A stretch of DNA of 64,000 nt from Clostridioides sp. (lineage in GTDB: Bacteria; Bacillota; Clostridia; Peptostreptococcales; Peptostreptococcaceae), in assembly GCA_031261505.1 (NCBI GenBank), contig JAISJN010000015.1:1-64000 (forward strand), written 5' to 3'. Shown in pieces: positions 62,999-64,000 of this stretch. The notes beneath the pieces are model-generated. The model was not told where the DNA came from and ran no database searches. It saw only the letters and a list, made by a program, of their open reading frames with translations. Within the stretch, counting starts at the first letter, position 1; the number at the start of each line of letters is the position of its first letter. A program made the translations under genes and the position numbers.

Positions 62999-63037
62999 AG
63001 CTTAGTGGAAATATGTATTTTGAATTTCCATTAAGCT
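62999..63037 (+). terminator. Terminator-like hairpin after aspS
   Basis: AGCTTAGTGGAAA (62999-63011) pairs with TTTCCATTAAGCT (63025-63037) with one G-U, followed by GATTTAT. Confidence 0.6.
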
Positions 63038-63090
63038 GATTTATCCATACTAGCCAAAATTTGATGAGCGTTCTGTTGGGAGTTGATTGA

Positions 63091-63384
63091 ATGGAAGAGA
63101 AGAAGTTATCTAAGAGAAATGATAAGGATATGTTGATTAAAAGACTCAACCGTATTGAAGGACAGGTCAAGGGAATTCAGAAGATGGTAGATGAAGACAG
63201 GTATTGTGTGGATTTACTAACTCAGATATCGGCTGTAAGGTCTGCTATCAATAAGGTTGGAACTATCATCCTTGAAAACCATATCAAAGGGTGCGTGACT
63301 AATAGTATACGAAATGGAGACTGTTCTGAGGCTGACGAGACTATTGAGGAATTGATGGATATAATAAATAAGTTTTCCAAGTAA
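63091..63384 (+). CDS. CsoR/RcnR-family metal-sensing repressor
   Basis: 97-residue all-helical repressor (PF02583, formerly DUF156). Cys39, His64 and Cys68 occupy the C-H-C positions of the copper sensor CsoR (RYCVDLL, ENHIKGCV); the basic LIKRLNRIEGQVKGI helix contacts DNA. The Cys-His-Cys set suggests Cu(I) or a persulfide response. No copper ATPase is next to it; the following gene encodes an RseC-like membrane protein 21 bp on. Target genes are unknown. Confidence 0.88.
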   Translation: MEEKKLSKRNDKDMLIKRLNRIEGQVKGIQKMVDEDRYCVDLLTQISAVRSAINKVGTIILENHIKGCVTNSIRNGDCSEADETIEELMDIINKFSK

Positions 63385-63405
63385 AATTCCATTGGAGGTG
63401 GTTGT

Positions 63406-63843
63406 TTGAACGAGAGTGGAGTAATTATTGAAATAATAGATGAAAAAACTGCAAAGGTGCAGATGCAACAGCATTCTGCCTGTGCTAACTGTGGTAAATG
63501 TCAGAAGGTCTCTTCTGAGAGCAAGGATATAGTAGTTGAGGTGGACAATAGCTACGGTGCGAAGGTCGGTGACCGAGTTGAGATAAGCATGTCAAATGTC
63601 AACGTTATCAAGGCTACTGCCATAGTCTATACGATTCCTCTCATTACGCTTTTAGTAGGTACTATTGGGACTTCTTACTTGCTTAAGGTCATGGGTATAG
63701 CTGATAATAGCGAGCTTATAAGTGCATTTGTAGGATTGCTTCTGACAGCGATTGCTTATCTATGTATTAAGAAAAACGATAGGAGATTTAGGGATAGTAG
63801 AAACTACATACCAGTAGTTACAAGAATATTATTAGATCTTTAA
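63406..63843 (+). CDS. RseC/MucC-family membrane protein
   Basis: 145-residue protein (PF04246, SoxR-reducing/RseC). N-terminal cysteine cluster Cys26, Cys29, Cys32 (ACANCGKC), a beta-rich soluble part, then two hydrophobic helices (about 73-95 and 98-120) and a basic C-terminal tail. Family members are linked to electron transfer (Rnf/Rsx complexes, SoxR reduction). TTG start with GGAGGTGG upstream. It probably forms an operon with the CsoR-like gene, suggesting thiol or metal-redox function; this is inference. Confidence 0.82.
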   Translation: MNESGVIIEIIDEKTAKVQMQQHSACANCGKCQKVSSESKDIVVEVDNSYGAKVGDRVEISMSNVNVIKATAIVYTIPLITLLVGTIGTSYLLKVMGIADNSELISAFVGLLLTAIAYLCIKKNDRRFRDSRNYIPVVTRILLDL

Positions 63844-63870
63844 TAGAGGGTAAGCCTCAATTAAATAAGA

Positions 63871-63908
63871 AGATGTCCCTCAATAAAATATATGGGGGAC
63901 ATCTTTCT
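63871..63908 (+). terminator. Intrinsic terminator
   Basis: AGATGTCCC (63871-63879) pairs with GGGACATCT (63896-63904), followed by TTCT. The remaining 92 bp to the window end show no gene. Confidence 0.85.
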
Positions 63909-64000
63909 AAATTTAAATCACTTTAAATTATGTTTAATTCTATCAAATCTCTTGATTTAAAAGAGAAGAATTTGAATTTATTTCTATGTTTACATCTAAC

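Overview
The window is low-GC Firmicute DNA with strong ribosome-binding sites, almost all genes on the + strand and several TTG starts. Gene content and order point to Peptostreptococcaceae. They resemble the Clostridioides difficile S-layer and PSII polysaccharide locus plus its flank (secA2, CWB2 cell-wall proteins, polysaccharide genes, LCP proteins, Cwp19-like hydrolase, amidase, camA, patatin, HPr, agrBD, SCIFF maturase, recJ-apt-rel-dtd-hemZ-hisS-aspS). The N-terminal parts of the S-layer proteins and the sugar chemistry differ from C. difficile, so a relative such as Peptostreptococcus is more likely. That genus call is inference; no rRNA is present.

Layout. 1-1.4 kb: a DUF1659/DUF2922 pair on the minus strand and a Mor-like HTH protein. 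1.5-8.7 kb: two paralogous secreted proteins with three C-terminal CWB2 repeats each (probable S-layer proteins), then the accessory secretion ATPase secA2. 9.4-11.5 kb: a CWB2-amidase. 11.7-34.2 kb: a large surface-polysaccharide locus with two UDP-sugar dehydrogenases, a UDP-sugar 4,6-dehydratase, a phosphoglycosyl transferase, phosphoglucomutase, eight glycosyltransferases, a CDP-glycerol-type phosphotransferase, a Wzy-like polymerase, two MurJ-family flippases and a membrane-anchored CWB2 protein. 34.5-42.4 kb: wall hydrolases (two NlpC/P60, a GHL10-CWB2 protein, a membrane-anchored amidase) and two LCP ligases. 42.5-45.9 kb: a CamA-like adenine methyltransferase, a patatin-like lipase and HPr. 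46-49.7 kb: an AT-rich spacer with DnaA boxes, agrBD, the SCIFF maturase scfB and a gamma-carbonic anhydrase. 49.9-64 kb: housekeeping genes.

How it fits together: the polysaccharide genes would make, flip, polymerise and (through LCP proteins) attach an acidic wall polymer. CWB2 repeats would bind that polymer and hold the S-layer and hydrolases to the wall, and SecA2 would help export them. Three hydrolase genes carry WalR/YycF-type direct repeats upstream, which suggests a shared wall-stress control. agrBD encodes a peptide signal whose ring residue appears to be serine, and its promoter carries a LytTR/AgrA-type direct repeat.

Most notable: a CamA-type orphan m6A methyltransferase outside C. 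difficile in a conserved neighbourhood; WalR-type boxes on three hydrolase genes; the serine-type AgrD with its own candidate AgrA site; a DnaA-box cluster far from any dnaA; a three-copy repeat whose core matches the 3' end of type I-C CRISPR repeats; and a CWB2 protein with a C-terminal membrane anchor inside the polysaccharide locus.
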